Both the position numbers and the translations under genes were made by a program. Source: Clostridium lentum (GTDB lineage Bacteria > Bacillota > Clostridia > Clostridiales > Clostridiaceae). From it: a stretch of DNA of 64,000 nucleotides. The notes below the pieces were generated by a model that saw nothing but the letters and a program-made list of their open reading frames with translations, ran no database searches and was not told the DNA's origin. The first letter of the stretch is position 1. The number at the start of each line of letters is the position of its first letter. Below, one piece after another: positions 1 through 8,159 of the stretch. The DNA is taken from contig NZ_JACOOQ010000003.1 in NCBI RefSeq assembly GCF_014287815.1, forward strand, positions 62,001 through 126,000. The letters are read 5' to 3'.

Positions 1-1
1 C

Positions 2-577
2 TTAGAATGCTACGATGATGAAATTGATTTAGCGTCAGTTATTTTAAATAATATTGCAATAAATGATAATTCAGTTAATGTAAGAAAAGAAATAATAGGA
101 GATATTCCAACTACTGTGGGAGAGCATACTGTTATTGTTAGAGTAACTTATGAAGATAATAGTTACAAAGATGTTAATGTATCTGTTAGAATAAGAAGTA
201 AACAAGATAGACCAAATACAGATAATAAACCAGGTGATGATAGTAATAAACCAAATGAAGATAACAAGCCAAATGTAGATAACAATAAACCAAATTCAAA
301 TAATTCTACCAATGGCTCAAGTAATAATAAAAAAGATGATGTAAGTAGTGATAATAATAAACCAAATGAAAATGATTCAGAAACTGTGGATAAAGATAAT
401 TCAAATAATTATGTAGAGGTTAAGCCTAATACTGGAAACTCAAATATAGGTAATTCTGAAGATAAAAAATCACAAACAAAATTACCACAAACAGGTGTTG
501 AAGGTTCTTTAACAATGTTAGGATTATTATCATTATCTATTGGTAGTGCTCTATCTTTCAGAAAAAAGAAGAAATAA
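2..577 (+). CDS. LPXTG wall-anchored surface protein, 3' part
   Basis: The reading frame is open from the window edge, so the N-terminus and signal peptide lie outside. The visible part begins with a short beta-rich, Ig-like or Rib-like stretch (phrases such as GEHTVIVRVTYEDNSYKDV). It continues into a low-complexity linker rich in Asn, Asp, Lys and Pro with repeated KPN units, and ends in a sortase signal: LPQTG, a hydrophobic segment and a basic tail FRKKKK. From the family, sortase A cleaves between Thr and Gly and links the protein to peptidoglycan, so this is an extracellular protein with a wall-spanning stalk. What it binds cannot be seen. A strong terminator follows. Confidence 0.85.
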   Translation, partial: LECYDDEIDLASVILNNIAINDNSVNVRKEIIGDIPTTVGEHTVIVRVTYEDNSYKDVNVSVRIRSKQDRPNTDNKPGDDSNKPNEDNKPNVDNNKPNSNNSTNGSSNNKKDDVSSDNNKPNENDSETVDKDNSNNYVEVKPNTGNSNIGNSEDKKSQTKLPQTGVEGSLTMLGLLSLSIGSALSFRKKKK

Positions 578-637
578 TTTTAAATAATTAAGATATATTA
601 TAAAGAGGTTGTATTAAAAGAATATTTAATACTAGCT

Positions 638-670
638 AAAAAAGGGAATTCGTATTTGAATTCCCTTTTT
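638..670. terminator. bidirectional intrinsic terminator
   Basis: The perfect stem GGGAATTC/GAATTCCC has a 6-nt loop and is flanked by A-run and T-run, so it works in both directions. It ends the surface protein gene on the plus strand and the MATE gene on the minus strand. Confidence 0.85.
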
Positions 671-710
671 GTATATAATGTAATTATAAAGTAGTTAAAA
701 TATGGTACAA

Positions 711-2072
711 CTAAGCAATTTTTTCTAACTGCATTTTATCAAGTTGTTTAAATTCTTTTTTAAGTAATATTAACGTTATAATAACTGAAAGTGAGTCAGC
801 ACAAGCGCCCGCTGCCCAAACACCATCTAATCCAATAAACTTAGGTAAGATTATTGTAAATGGAATTAATAATATTACTTGCCTTAAAAGACTTACAAAC
901 ATAGATATTTTAGCTTTACCAATTGATTGATAGTAACTTGTGGCAACAATATTTATTCCTACTACAGGCATCATTAATAAATATATTCTAATTCCTTTTA
1001 TTGCTAATGTAGTTAATTCATGATCATTATTAAATAAACTGATGATTTGTGTAGGGAAGCATTGAATTGATATAAAACCAATAATACATATTACACAGGC
1101 TGCAATAGTAGCGTATTTAAATGCTTCTTTAGCTCTTTCATACTTTTTAGCACCATAATTAAATCCGATAATAGGCTGGCACCCTTGATTTATACCAAAT
1201 ATAGGCATCATAAATATTATATTTAATGAACTTATTACTGTCATAGCACCAATTGCTAAATCACTACCATAAGTTTTTAAGGCGTTATTAGCAATAACTT
1301 GAACTAAACTATTAGCTATTTGTGTAGCAAATGGAGCTATTCCAATGGCAAAAGTCATAGTTACTAGGTGTTTTTTTAATTTAAAGTTTTCAATTTTTAA
1401 CTTTAAGTTTGAATTACCAGCTGTGTAGTAATATAAAATTATAAAGAAAGTAATAGCTTGTGAAATAATAGTTGCTAAAGCAGCACCTTTAACTCCTAGG
1501 TTAAGTACAAAGATAAATATATAATCTAGTATAATGTTAGCACCACAGCCAATTACCATGGTTATGGAAGACATTTTAGGATTTCCATCAGCTCTTACTG
1601 TACTGTTTAAAGCAAATGAAAGAATATTAAATGTACATCCAAGCAAAATTATACCTATATATTCTTTTGCATAAAATAGTGTATTTTCACTGGCACCAAA
1701 AAGATTTAGAATAGGGTTAGCGAAGATAGTTCCAGTTATTGCAATAGCTAGTCCTACTATTATACTTAAAGTAAAAGCATTTCCCAAAAGCTTTTCAGCT
1801 GTAGTTCTATTTCCTTTTCCTAAATTAAGGGAGATATTAGCAGTAGTACCAATACCAATAAGCATACCAAAGGCTAGCACTATTGTCATAATTGGCATAG
1901 TAATACCTACACCAGTTATTGCTAGTGAACCTATATCAGGTATATTTCCGATGAACATTCTATCAACAATGTTATATAGGGCATTTACTACCATACCAAT
2001 GATGGCTGGAATAGAATATTGTAATAACAACTTTCCAATAGGTGCATCGCCAAGATGTTTTTGATTACTCAT
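711..2072 (-). CDS. MATE family multidrug/cation efflux protein
   Basis: A 453-residue protein with about twelve hydrophobic segments. Its start (GDAPIGKLLLQYSIPAIIGM) is typical of MepA/DinF-like MATE proteins, as are the GIGTTANISLNLGKG segment and the inner repeat SIGKAKISMFVSLLRQ. The family exports cationic drugs or metabolites using a Na+ or H+ gradient at the cytoplasmic membrane; the substrate cannot be read from sequence. The length is normal for the family. The start has a good ribosome site (AGGAGGACAACTT before ATG). It is transcribed alone, towards the shared terminator with the surface protein gene. No regulator gene sits next to it. Confidence 0.88.
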   Translation of the reverse strand: MSNQKHLGDAPIGKLLLQYSIPAIIGMVVNALYNIVDRMFIGNIPDIGSLAITGVGITMPIMTIVLAFGMLIGIGTTANISLNLGKGNRTTAEKLLGNAFTLSIIVGLAIAITGTIFANPILNLFGASENTLFYAKEYIGIILLGCTFNILSFALNSTVRADGNPKMSSITMVIGCGANIILDYIFIFVLNLGVKGAALATIISQAITFFIILYYYTAGNSNLKLKIENFKLKKHLVTMTFAIGIAPFATQIANSLVQVIANNALKTYGSDLAIGAMTVISSLNIIFMMPIFGINQGCQPIIGFNYGAKKYERAKEAFKYATIAACVICIIGFISIQCFPTQIISLFNNDHELTTLAIKGIRIYLLMMPVVGINIVATSYYQSIGKAKISMFVSLLRQVILLIPFTIILPKFIGLDGVWAAGACADSLSVIITLILLKKEFKQLDKMQLEKIA

Positions 2073-2272
2073 AAGTTGTCCTCCTATTTATGTATTATAT
2101 TGTTTGTAATCTTTTGTAAAAATATTAATTATTCAACATCAATATTAAATTTATTAAACTCTTTTGATAAAAAAGATTCCATTCAATAAAGATACTTGTA
2201 CATTATAGAGAAAAATATTTGCAAATACAACCTCTTTTTATTATGAGTTACGGGTTATAAATTAAGAATAAT

Positions 2273-2315
2273 AAAAATAGCCTAGCATAGGATATTATAG
2301 CTAAGGCTATTTTAC
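2273..2315 (-). terminator. terminator of the rubrerythrin-like gene
   Basis: Read on the minus strand, AAAATAGCC and GGCTATTTTT pair around a loop that also holds a short TTAGC/GCTA pairing. A T-run follows. It lies 15 bases after the stop codon of the ferritin-like gene. Confidence 0.75.
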
Positions 2316-2329
2316 ATTAAAGGTTATAA

Positions 2330-2755
2330 TTATAAGCGGTTAAGCATTCCATGAAGCATACTTGCATGTCTTGCTTCATCTCTTGCAGCATGATCAATAA
2401 ATGTATAAAGTTCCTCAAGTCCGGCAGCTTTTGCTTTTTGAGCTAATTCAGCTTTTAATTTGTTGGCACCAATTTCACCATTCATCATATTTGTAAGATT
2501 AGTTTTAGTACAGTCAGATACTCTACCAGTAAGTTCTGCATATTGAGCTGCATGTTCAGCTTCTTCCCAAGCAATAACTTTAAGTACTTCTGCAATTTCA
2601 GGATAACCTGAACGTTGAGCAACTCTAGCCATTGCTAAGTAAAGTCCTACTTCAGCAGTTTCTCCATTAAATTGACCATTAAGGCTATTTTTTAATTCTT
2701 CATTATCCTTAGCAACACCAAGTTGGTTTTCAATTACAAAACTTAATTTTTCCAT
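2330..2755 (-). CDS. rubrerythrin-type ferritin-like protein without rubredoxin domain
   Basis: This 141-residue four-helix-bundle protein has the di-iron ligand pattern of rubrerythrins: an N-terminal Glu in GETAEVGLYLAMA, EEAEH near residue 66, and DEARH near residue 127. The C-terminal CxxC...CxxC rubredoxin domain of classical rubrerythrin is absent, so an outside electron donor would be needed. The family reduces hydrogen peroxide with electrons ultimately from NADH and protects anaerobes from oxygen. ATG is preceded by AAGGAGAATGATATT. It is a single-gene unit with its own terminator, and a perfect inverted repeat lies just upstream (2785-2834). Confidence 0.85.
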   Translation of the reverse strand: MEKLSFVIENQLGVAKDNEELKNSLNGQFNGETAEVGLYLAMARVAQRSGYPEIAEVLKVIAWEEAEHAAQYAELTGRVSDCTKTNLTNMMNGEIGANKLKAELAQKAKAAGLEELYTFIDHAARDEARHASMLHGMLNRL

Positions 2756-2784
2756 AATATCATTCTCCTTTTATACTTAATAGA

Positions 2785-2834
2785 TAGATTGTTGAATAAA
2801 TAAAATTTGCAAAAAATAGTTATTCAACAATCTA
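2785..2834. repeat. 15-bp perfect inverted repeat upstream of rubrerythrin gene
   Basis: TAGATTGTTGAATAA (2785-2799) and its exact complement (2820-2834) are separated by 20 bases. The repeat starts 30 bases upstream of the minus-strand rubrerythrin ATG. On the minus strand a possible -35 (TTGAAT) lies in the distal arm, and a weak -10-like TTTATT lies 17 bases on, so the palindrome could be an operator over the promoter. It could also be a hairpin in the 5' leader. No T-run follows, so it is not a terminator. Confidence 0.6.
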
Positions 2835-2949
2835 TTAATAATAAATAGTATTACCAAAATAGTTATTTTTAAATTAGCAAGTTATAGATATTTCCAGAAC
2901 TGTGGTAAATACATTACAAAATAATTGTTGTGAAAGGTATTGGAGTAAT

Positions 2950-2986
2950 ACTGGAGCTATGGATGAAGTAGCTTGCAGTTTTTTTT
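2950..2986 (+). terminator. hairpin plus T-run with no gene in front
   Basis: ACTGGAGCTA (2950-2959) pairs with TAGCTTGCAGT (2969-2979) with internal mismatches, followed by eight Ts. It faces the plus strand, yet no plus-strand gene precedes it within the 200 bases back to the rubrerythrin start. It could end a small RNA or attenuate transcription into the DedA remnant and response regulator. Confidence 0.5.
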
Positions 2987-3073
2987 ATTTAGAATTTCTT
3001 TAGAAATATTAATCTTTTTTCTTAAGTTTTATCCTTTATTATATAATTATACTAAGAAAAGGAGAGTGAACCA

Positions 3074-3151
3074 ATGGAAGGTAATACTATAATTCAATAC
3101 TTAGCACAATATGGAACATTATTTATATTCATTTATAATAGAGTTAGTTAA
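3074..3151 (+). pseudogene. DedA/SNARE-associated membrane protein, N-terminal stub
   Basis: A good ribosome site (AAGGAGAG) precedes ATG. The 25-codon frame reads EGNTIIQYLAQYGTLFIFI before diverging and stopping. That beginning resembles the first transmembrane region of clostridial DedA family proteins, which are normally about 200 residues long. The rest of the gene is missing: the frame ends 27 bases before the response regulator. I infer a deletion that joined the DedA start to the two-component genes. It could instead be an unrelated small membrane peptide. Confidence 0.5.
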
Positions 3152-3178
3152 TAATGTTTTAATGAAAGAAGGAGTTTT

Positions 3179-3883
3179 ATGAATTCATATAGTATTTTAA
3201 TAGTTGAAGACGAAATTGATATAGCCAGAGCCATAGAAGCTTATTTAAATAACCAAGAATATAAGACGTTTATTGCAGGTAATGGTATAGAGGGGTTAGA
3301 GGTTTTAAGCAACGAAGAAATACATTTAGCTATAGTGGATGTAATGATGCCCAAGATGGATGGTATAACCTTTGTTATGAAGCTTAGAGAAAAATATGAT
3401 TTTCCAGTGATAATGTTATCAGCAAAATCAGAAGAAGTTGATAAAATAATGGGCCTTAATATAGGAGCAGATGATTATGTTACTAAGCCATTTAGACCAT
3501 TAGAGCTTTTAGCAAGGGTAAATTCACATTTAAGAAGATACTCAAGATTTTTAAATATGGTAAAGCATGAAGAGGAAAATACCAATGTATTTGAAGTTGG
3601 TGGTTTAGAACTTAATACTGATACTAAGGAAGTAATTCTTGATGGTAAAAGTATAAGGATGACACCTAGTGAGTTTAAAATTCTTGAATTACTTATAAGA
3701 AATCCAGGTAGGGTCTTTTCAGCTGAGGAAATATATGAAAGAGTATGGAATGAACAGGCTATTAATACAGATACAATAATGGTTCATGTGAGAAATATAA
3801 GAGAAAAAATAGAAATTAATCCGAAAAAACCAAAATATTTAAAGGTGGTGTGGGGAGTTGGATATAAACTTGAAAAGCAATGA
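3179..3883 (+). CDS. OmpR/PhoB-family response regulator
   Basis: The 234-residue protein has a receiver domain at about 1-120, with the acidic pocket E10-D11, phospho-acceptor D54 (in IVDVMMPKMDG) and K103 (in YVTKPF). A winged-helix DNA-binding domain follows at about 135-232, with the usual MTPSEFKILELL and DTIMVHVRNIREKI elements. It acts as a transcription factor phosphorylated by the kinase encoded just downstream, with which it overlaps by 26 bases. ATG follows AAGAAGGAG. Target genes are unknown; no duplicated binding site is obvious nearby. Confidence 0.93.
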   Translation: MNSYSILIVEDEIDIARAIEAYLNNQEYKTFIAGNGIEGLEVLSNEEIHLAIVDVMMPKMDGITFVMKLREKYDFPVIMLSAKSEEVDKIMGLNIGADDYVTKPFRPLELLARVNSHLRRYSRFLNMVKHEEENTNVFEVGGLELNTDTKEVILDGKSIRMTPSEFKILELLIRNPGRVFSAEEIYERVWNEQAINTDTIMVHVRNIREKIEINPKKPKYLKVVWGVGYKLEKQ

Positions 3884-6014
3884 TAAAAAAGAAAATAAGA
3901 TTTTAACTAGTTTAATAATATTATTAACATTATTTATAGCAGCCATAGGAATGTTTAAAACATATCCTTTTATAAGTAAATTAGCAAAGGATACATCATA
4001 TAATTATTTAGAAAACTATGATTTTGCTAAGATATTAATAGAATCTAGTTATGCATTAGATTATAAAATTAAAAACCAAAATAGTGAGGAAATAAAAGAA
4101 CCTAAAGATATATTTATAGATAAAAATAGTATGAACTATTTATATGAAGGCAATGAAGAATCATATAATGATGAGGTATATTACAGATTTAATGAGAACT
4201 TTAACCGATGGATTACAAATTTAAAAGGGAGTTTAAGTAATCTTCAATATTTTGCCTTGGATAAGGAAAGTGGATTAACTACCACAAATATCAGTGATAG
4301 TATTACCGTTAAAGAGGATAAAAATATAGATTTATCTGAAATAGATATGAATAAATATAGATTTACTGTAGTACTTAATTTTGATGAAAATGGGAATATT
4401 TCTTTAAGTGATGTTAAGGGAGTTAATGCGAATACTATATCATCAACTATGTATGATTATAAAGATATTATTGATGGAGAAGCATCACAAATTATTACTC
4501 CTATTAAGAATATGACTTATGTATTTGCTGTGCCAACTGAACTAGTTTATTCAGATCATCTTTCATGGAATATAGACAATGCTTCATATTATGGATATGA
4601 AAGTTATGGAACTTTAATCAGTGCAAGTATTATAGCTATAATATTATTAACAGCTTTAATATTCCCATATAAGAAGGTTAAAGATTTTAATATTTTAAAA
4701 ATACCATTTGAAATTTGGTTCATTATTATAAGTTGTGATATAGCATTATGGATTGCAGCAGCTGAAAGTATGATAAGGGTATCGTATTTAAAGGAGTTAC
4801 CTATAATAAAGAATCAGATAGTATCTGAGGGCATGGTAAGTACATTTAATATAGCTGTATGGTTTGGAATTTTTGCCATAGCTTTCTTTGGAATGACAGT
4901 AATAAAATCAATGTTTAAAATTGGATTTAAAGAGTATTTTAAGAGCAGAAGTATCATAGGTAGAATATTAGTTTGGATATTTATATATCTTAAGAAGACT
5001 ATAAATTATGTAACAGAAATAAATTTAGAGGAAAATAACAATAAGTATATTTTAAAGCTTGTATTAATAAATGCAGCTATATTATTAATTTTATCTTTTA
5101 TTTGGTTCTTTGAAATTCCGTTTATAATTATCTACTCAATAATACTATTTATTGTTATTACAAAATATGTAGATGATATAAGTGATAAATATAAAAGATT
5201 AACTACGGCTACAAATGAAATAGCGGCAGGAAACTTAGATGTTAAAATAGAAGAAGATTTAGGTGTATTTAATCCATTTAAGGATAATTTAGAAAAAATA
5301 CAAGGGGGATTTAAGAAAGCAGTACAAGAAGAAGTTAAAAGTCAAAGAATGAAAACTGATTTAATTTCTAATGTTTCTCATGATTTAAAGACTCCTCTTA
5401 CAGCAATAATAACTTATGTTGATCTTTTAAAAGATGAAAATTTAAGCCAGGAAAAGCGTAAGCAATATATAGAAATAGTGGATAGAAAGTCACAAAGATT
5501 ACAGAATCTTATTGAAGATTTATTTGAAATGAGTAAAGCAAGTAGTGGAAATATAACATTAAATATAGAGGAGATAGATATTGTTTCACTAATGAAGCAA
5601 ACACTACTTGAATTAGATGATAAAATTAAAGCTTCATCATTAACATTTAAAAATAATTTTCCAGAAGAAAAGGTAGCGCTTCAATTAGATAGCCAATGTA
5701 CTTTTAGAATCTTTGAAAATATTATTATAAATGCAACAAAATATGCTATGGCAAATAGTAGGGTATATTTAGATATAATAGAAAGAGAAGATAATGTAGA
5801 AGTTATAATGAAAAATATGGCGGCAGAAGAAATAGATTTTAATACTAATGAAATAGTGGAAAGGTTTGTTCGTGGTGATGAATCTAGAAATACTGAAGGT
5901 TCAGGATTAGGTCTTGCCATTGCAAAAAGTTTTGTAGAATTACAAGGTGGAAGCTTTAAAATTGAAGTTGATGGCGATTTATTTAAGGTAATAATGAATT
6001 TTAAAAAGAATTAA
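3858..6014 (+). CDS. membrane sensor histidine kinase
   Basis: A 718-residue kinase. An N-terminal membrane segment (about 15-35) is followed by an outside domain of about 200 residues. Then come several membrane segments between roughly 250 and 440, a HAMP-like linker, a HisKA domain with H508 in NVSHDLKTPL, and an HATPase domain with an N-box (ENIIINATKYA) and G-box (EGSGLGLAIAKSF). It phosphorylates the regulator encoded just upstream. The only start giving the full N-terminal helix is TTG at 3858, behind GGTGG and inside the regulator gene, which suggests translational coupling. A later ATG at 3951 is possible but would cut the first helix. The many central membrane segments are more than a classical two-helix sensor has. 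Confidence 0.88.
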   Translation: MDINLKSNDKKENKILTSLIILLTLFIAAIGMFKTYPFISKLAKDTSYNYLENYDFAKILIESSYALDYKIKNQNSEEIKEPKDIFIDKNSMNYLYEGNEESYNDEVYYRFNENFNRWITNLKGSLSNLQYFALDKESGLTTTNISDSITVKEDKNIDLSEIDMNKYRFTVVLNFDENGNISLSDVKGVNANTISSTMYDYKDIIDGEASQIITPIKNMTYVFAVPTELVYSDHLSWNIDNASYYGYESYGTLISASIIAIILLTALIFPYKKVKDFNILKIPFEIWFIIISCDIALWIAAAESMIRVSYLKELPIIKNQIVSEGMVSTFNIAVWFGIFAIAFFGMTVIKSMFKIGFKEYFKSRSIIGRILVWIFIYLKKTINYVTEINLEENNNKYILKLVLINAAILLILSFIWFFEIPFIIIYSIILFIVITKYVDDISDKYKRLTTATNEIAAGNLDVKIEEDLGVFNPFKDNLEKIQGGFKKAVQEEVKSQRMKTDLISNVSHDLKTPLTAIITYVDLLKDENLSQEKRKQYIEIVDRKSQRLQNLIEDLFEMSKASSGNITLNIEEIDIVSLMKQTLLELDDKIKASSLTFKNNFPEEKVALQLDSQCTFRIFENIIINATKYAMANSRVYLDIIEREDNVEVIMKNMAAEEIDFNTNEIVERFVRGDESRNTEGSGLGLAIAKSFVELQGGSFKIEVDGDLFKVIMNFKKN

Positions 6015-6100
6015 GAGATGGATATAGCAAAATGTAAATAAAATATCATTGACTTACAATTGGTTGTATTAGATAATTAATATATAGATAAAATCATAAT

Positions 6101-6370
6101 AAAGATAGTGATGAGGAAGAGTATTTAAAGATATTATTTTTAGAGAGCTAAGGTTTGGTGAGACTTAGTAATGATTCTTTTTAGAAGCAGCCTTTGAATT
6201 GCTTAACTGAGAACTAAGTTTAGAGCTTAATGTAGGTTGAGACGTTACCTTTACGTTATAAAAGGAGAAATAATTATTATTTCTACTGAGTGAACAATTT
6301 ATGTTGTTTATGAGGGTGGTACCGCGGAATTACAGCTTCGTCCCTTTTTAAGGGATGAGGCTTTTTTGTA
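6101..6370 (+). promoter_or_regulatory. T-box riboswitch, probably alanine-specific
   Basis: The leader has the T-box hallmarks in order. The GA/K-turn motif GATGAGGAAGAGTA is at 6110-6123, a stem I with AGAGAGC and GGTGAGA elements follows, and the T-box AGGGTGGTACCGCGG is at 6313-6327. A terminator (about 6335-6368, GCTTCGTCCC pairing with GGGATGAGGC, then six Ts) competes with the antiterminator. The likely specifier region follows GAA at 6184-6186 and reads GCA then GCC (6187-6192), both alanine codons; a one-base shift would give CAG (Gln). Uncharged tRNA should switch on the downstream alaR-alaT-like genes. Confidence 0.93.
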
Positions 6371-6484
6371 TAGAAAAAGAAATAAGTTTTTATGGCTTTA
6401 AAAAGTTTAGGTATAAGATAATTCTGGAAGAGGCTTAGCTATTATAGAATAAAATAAACATTTATTTAATTTGGAGGTATAAAA

Positions 6485-6970
6485 TTGGAAGAAATTTTAG
6501 AGATATTGGAGAAGAATTTTAGGTATACCGATGAGCAGATTGCAGTTATGGTTGGCAAGACTGTTGAAGAGGTAAGAGAAGCAATACAAGATTATGAAGA
6601 AAAAAGTATTATTGCAGGATATACAACACTGATAAATTGGGAAAATACAGGGAAGGAAGTTGTTACAGCATTAATACAGGTGAAGGTTACTCCTCAAAGG
6701 GGAGAAGGGTTTGATAAGGTTGCAGAGAGAATATATAGATATGATCAGGTACAAGCGTGCTATCTAATGTCTTCTGGTGGTTTTGATTTAACTGTTATAG
6801 TGGAAGGAAAGACCATGAAAGAGGTGGCTACTTTTGTAGCGCAAAAGTTAGCAGTACTTGATAATGTAGATGGAACAGCAACGCATTTTGTATTAAAGAA
6901 GTATAAGGACCATGGAACAATATTTAAGGAAAAGAAGAATACTGATAATAGGGAGGCTATATTTATATGA
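6485..6970 (+). CDS. alaR: Lrp/AsnC-family transcription regulator, AlaR-like
   Basis: The 161-residue protein has an N-terminal AsnC-type helix-turn-helix (about 1-55) and a C-terminal RAM/AsnC ligand-binding domain (ALIQVKV, VQACYLMSSGGFDLTVIVEG). The TTG start is set by GGAGGTATAAAA. Its stop overlaps the start of the aminotransferase gene (ATGA). Size and pairing match B. subtilis AlaR-AlaT (YugG-YugH), where the regulator activates the alanine transaminase gene; the symbol rests on that synteny. The family senses an amino acid, here plausibly alanine. The T-box leader lies 115 bases upstream. Confidence 0.85.
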   Translation: MEEILEILEKNFRYTDEQIAVMVGKTVEEVREAIQDYEEKSIIAGYTTLINWENTGKEVVTALIQVKVTPQRGEGFDKVAERIYRYDQVQACYLMSSGGFDLTVIVEGKTMKEVATFVAQKLAVLDNVDGTATHFVLKKYKDHGTIFKEKKNTDNREAIFI

Positions 6971-8133
6971 TACTAGAAAATATGATTAGGAAAGAAGTAA
7001 AGGAGATGCCTCCTTCAGGAATAAGAAAATTTTTTGATATAGTAAATGAAATGGAAGATGTTATTTCATTAGGTGTTGGAGAGCCAGATTTTGTTACACC
7101 ATGGAATATAAGAGAAGCGGGTATATACTCGTTGGAGCAAGGAGATACGCACTACTCTTCTAATGCCGGATTTATTGAGTTAAGAGAAGAAATAGCTAAA
7201 TATTTAAAAAGAAGATTTGATTTGTCATATAACCCATCAGATGAAATACTTGTTACAGTGGGAGGAAGTGAAGGAATAGATATTGCTTTAAGGGCATTGG
7301 TTGGTCCAGGTGATGAAGTTCTTATTCCAGAGCCAAGTTTTGTGGCATATAAGGGTTGTACTACATTTACAGGTGCTAAAGCAAATGTATTAGAGTTAAA
7401 AGTAGAAAATGATTTTAAGCTAACAGCTGATGAACTTGAAGAAGCTATTACAGAAAAGACAAAGGTAGTTATCATACCTTTTCCTAACAATCCAACAGGA
7501 GCAATAATGACTAGAGAAGAATTGGAGCCTATTGTGGAAGTTTTAAAGAAAAAAGATGTAATAGTTATATCAGATGAAATATATGCAGAACTTACTTATA
7601 ATAAGGAACATGTATCTATTGCCAGCTTCCCAGAGATAAAAGATAAAACTCTTGTGATTAATGGTTTCTCAAAGGCTTATGCTATGACAGGATGGAGACT
7701 GGGATATGCTTGTGGAAACAAGGTATTAATAGATGCAATGAAAAAAATACATCAATATGCAATAATGTGTTCACCAACGACAGCACAATTTGCAGCTATT
7801 GAAGCATTGAGAAATGGTGATGAAAGCGTTAGTGAAATGGTAAAGGAATATAATAGAAGAAGAAGAGTGCTTGTAGATGGATTTAGAAAGTTAGGATTTG
7901 AATGCTTTGAACCTTTAGGGGCATTTTATGTATTTCCATGTATAAAATCTACAGGGCTTTCATCAGAAAAATTTTGTGAGAAGCTTCTTTTAAAAGAAAA
8001 AGTACTTGCTGTGCCAGGTAATGCTTTTGGTGATTGTGGAGAAGGATTTATTAGAGCTTGCTACGCATCATCAATGGAAAATATTTATGAAGCACTTAGA
8101 AGAATAGAGCGCTTCGTTAAAGAAGGCTTTTAA
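6967..8133 (+). CDS. alaT: PLP-dependent aminotransferase, AlaT-like
   Basis: A 388-residue fold-type I, class I/II aminotransferase. Visible features are GVGEPDFVTP near the N-terminus, the PLP-contacting segment NNPTGAIM, the SDEIYAELTY aspartate motif, the Schiff-base lysine K236 in GFSKAYAMTGWRLGY, and a C-terminal arginine in EGFIRACYA. It transfers amino groups between amino acids and 2-oxo acids in the cytoplasm. Pairing with an Lrp regulator and a probable alanine T-box favours alanine synthesis from pyruvate and glutamate. Relatives include aspartate and N-acetyl-diaminopimelate aminotransferases, so the substrate is inferred. It is translationally coupled to the regulator gene. Confidence 0.88.
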   Translation: MILENMIRKEVKEMPPSGIRKFFDIVNEMEDVISLGVGEPDFVTPWNIREAGIYSLEQGDTHYSSNAGFIELREEIAKYLKRRFDLSYNPSDEILVTVGGSEGIDIALRALVGPGDEVLIPEPSFVAYKGCTTFTGAKANVLELKVENDFKLTADELEEAITEKTKVVIIPFPNNPTGAIMTREELEPIVEVLKKKDVIVISDEIYAELTYNKEHVSIASFPEIKDKTLVINGFSKAYAMTGWRLGYACGNKVLIDAMKKIHQYAIMCSPTTAQFAAIEALRNGDESVSEMVKEYNRRRRVLVDGFRKLGFECFEPLGAFYVFPCIKSTGLSSEKFCEKLLLKEKVLAVPGNAFGDCGEGFIRACYASSMENIYEALRRIERFVKEGF

Positions 8134-8159
8134 TTAAAAAATGATTGGAGGTGAAAGAA

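Noticed and set aside
200..420. Repeated KPN units as a CRISPR-like or satellite repeat
   Set aside because: They are imperfect coding repeats of a wall-spanning linker in frame with the LPXTG protein.
7152..7490. Minus-strand open frame inside alaT
   Set aside because: Antisense shadow of the conserved aminotransferase, with no ribosome site and no recognisable domain.
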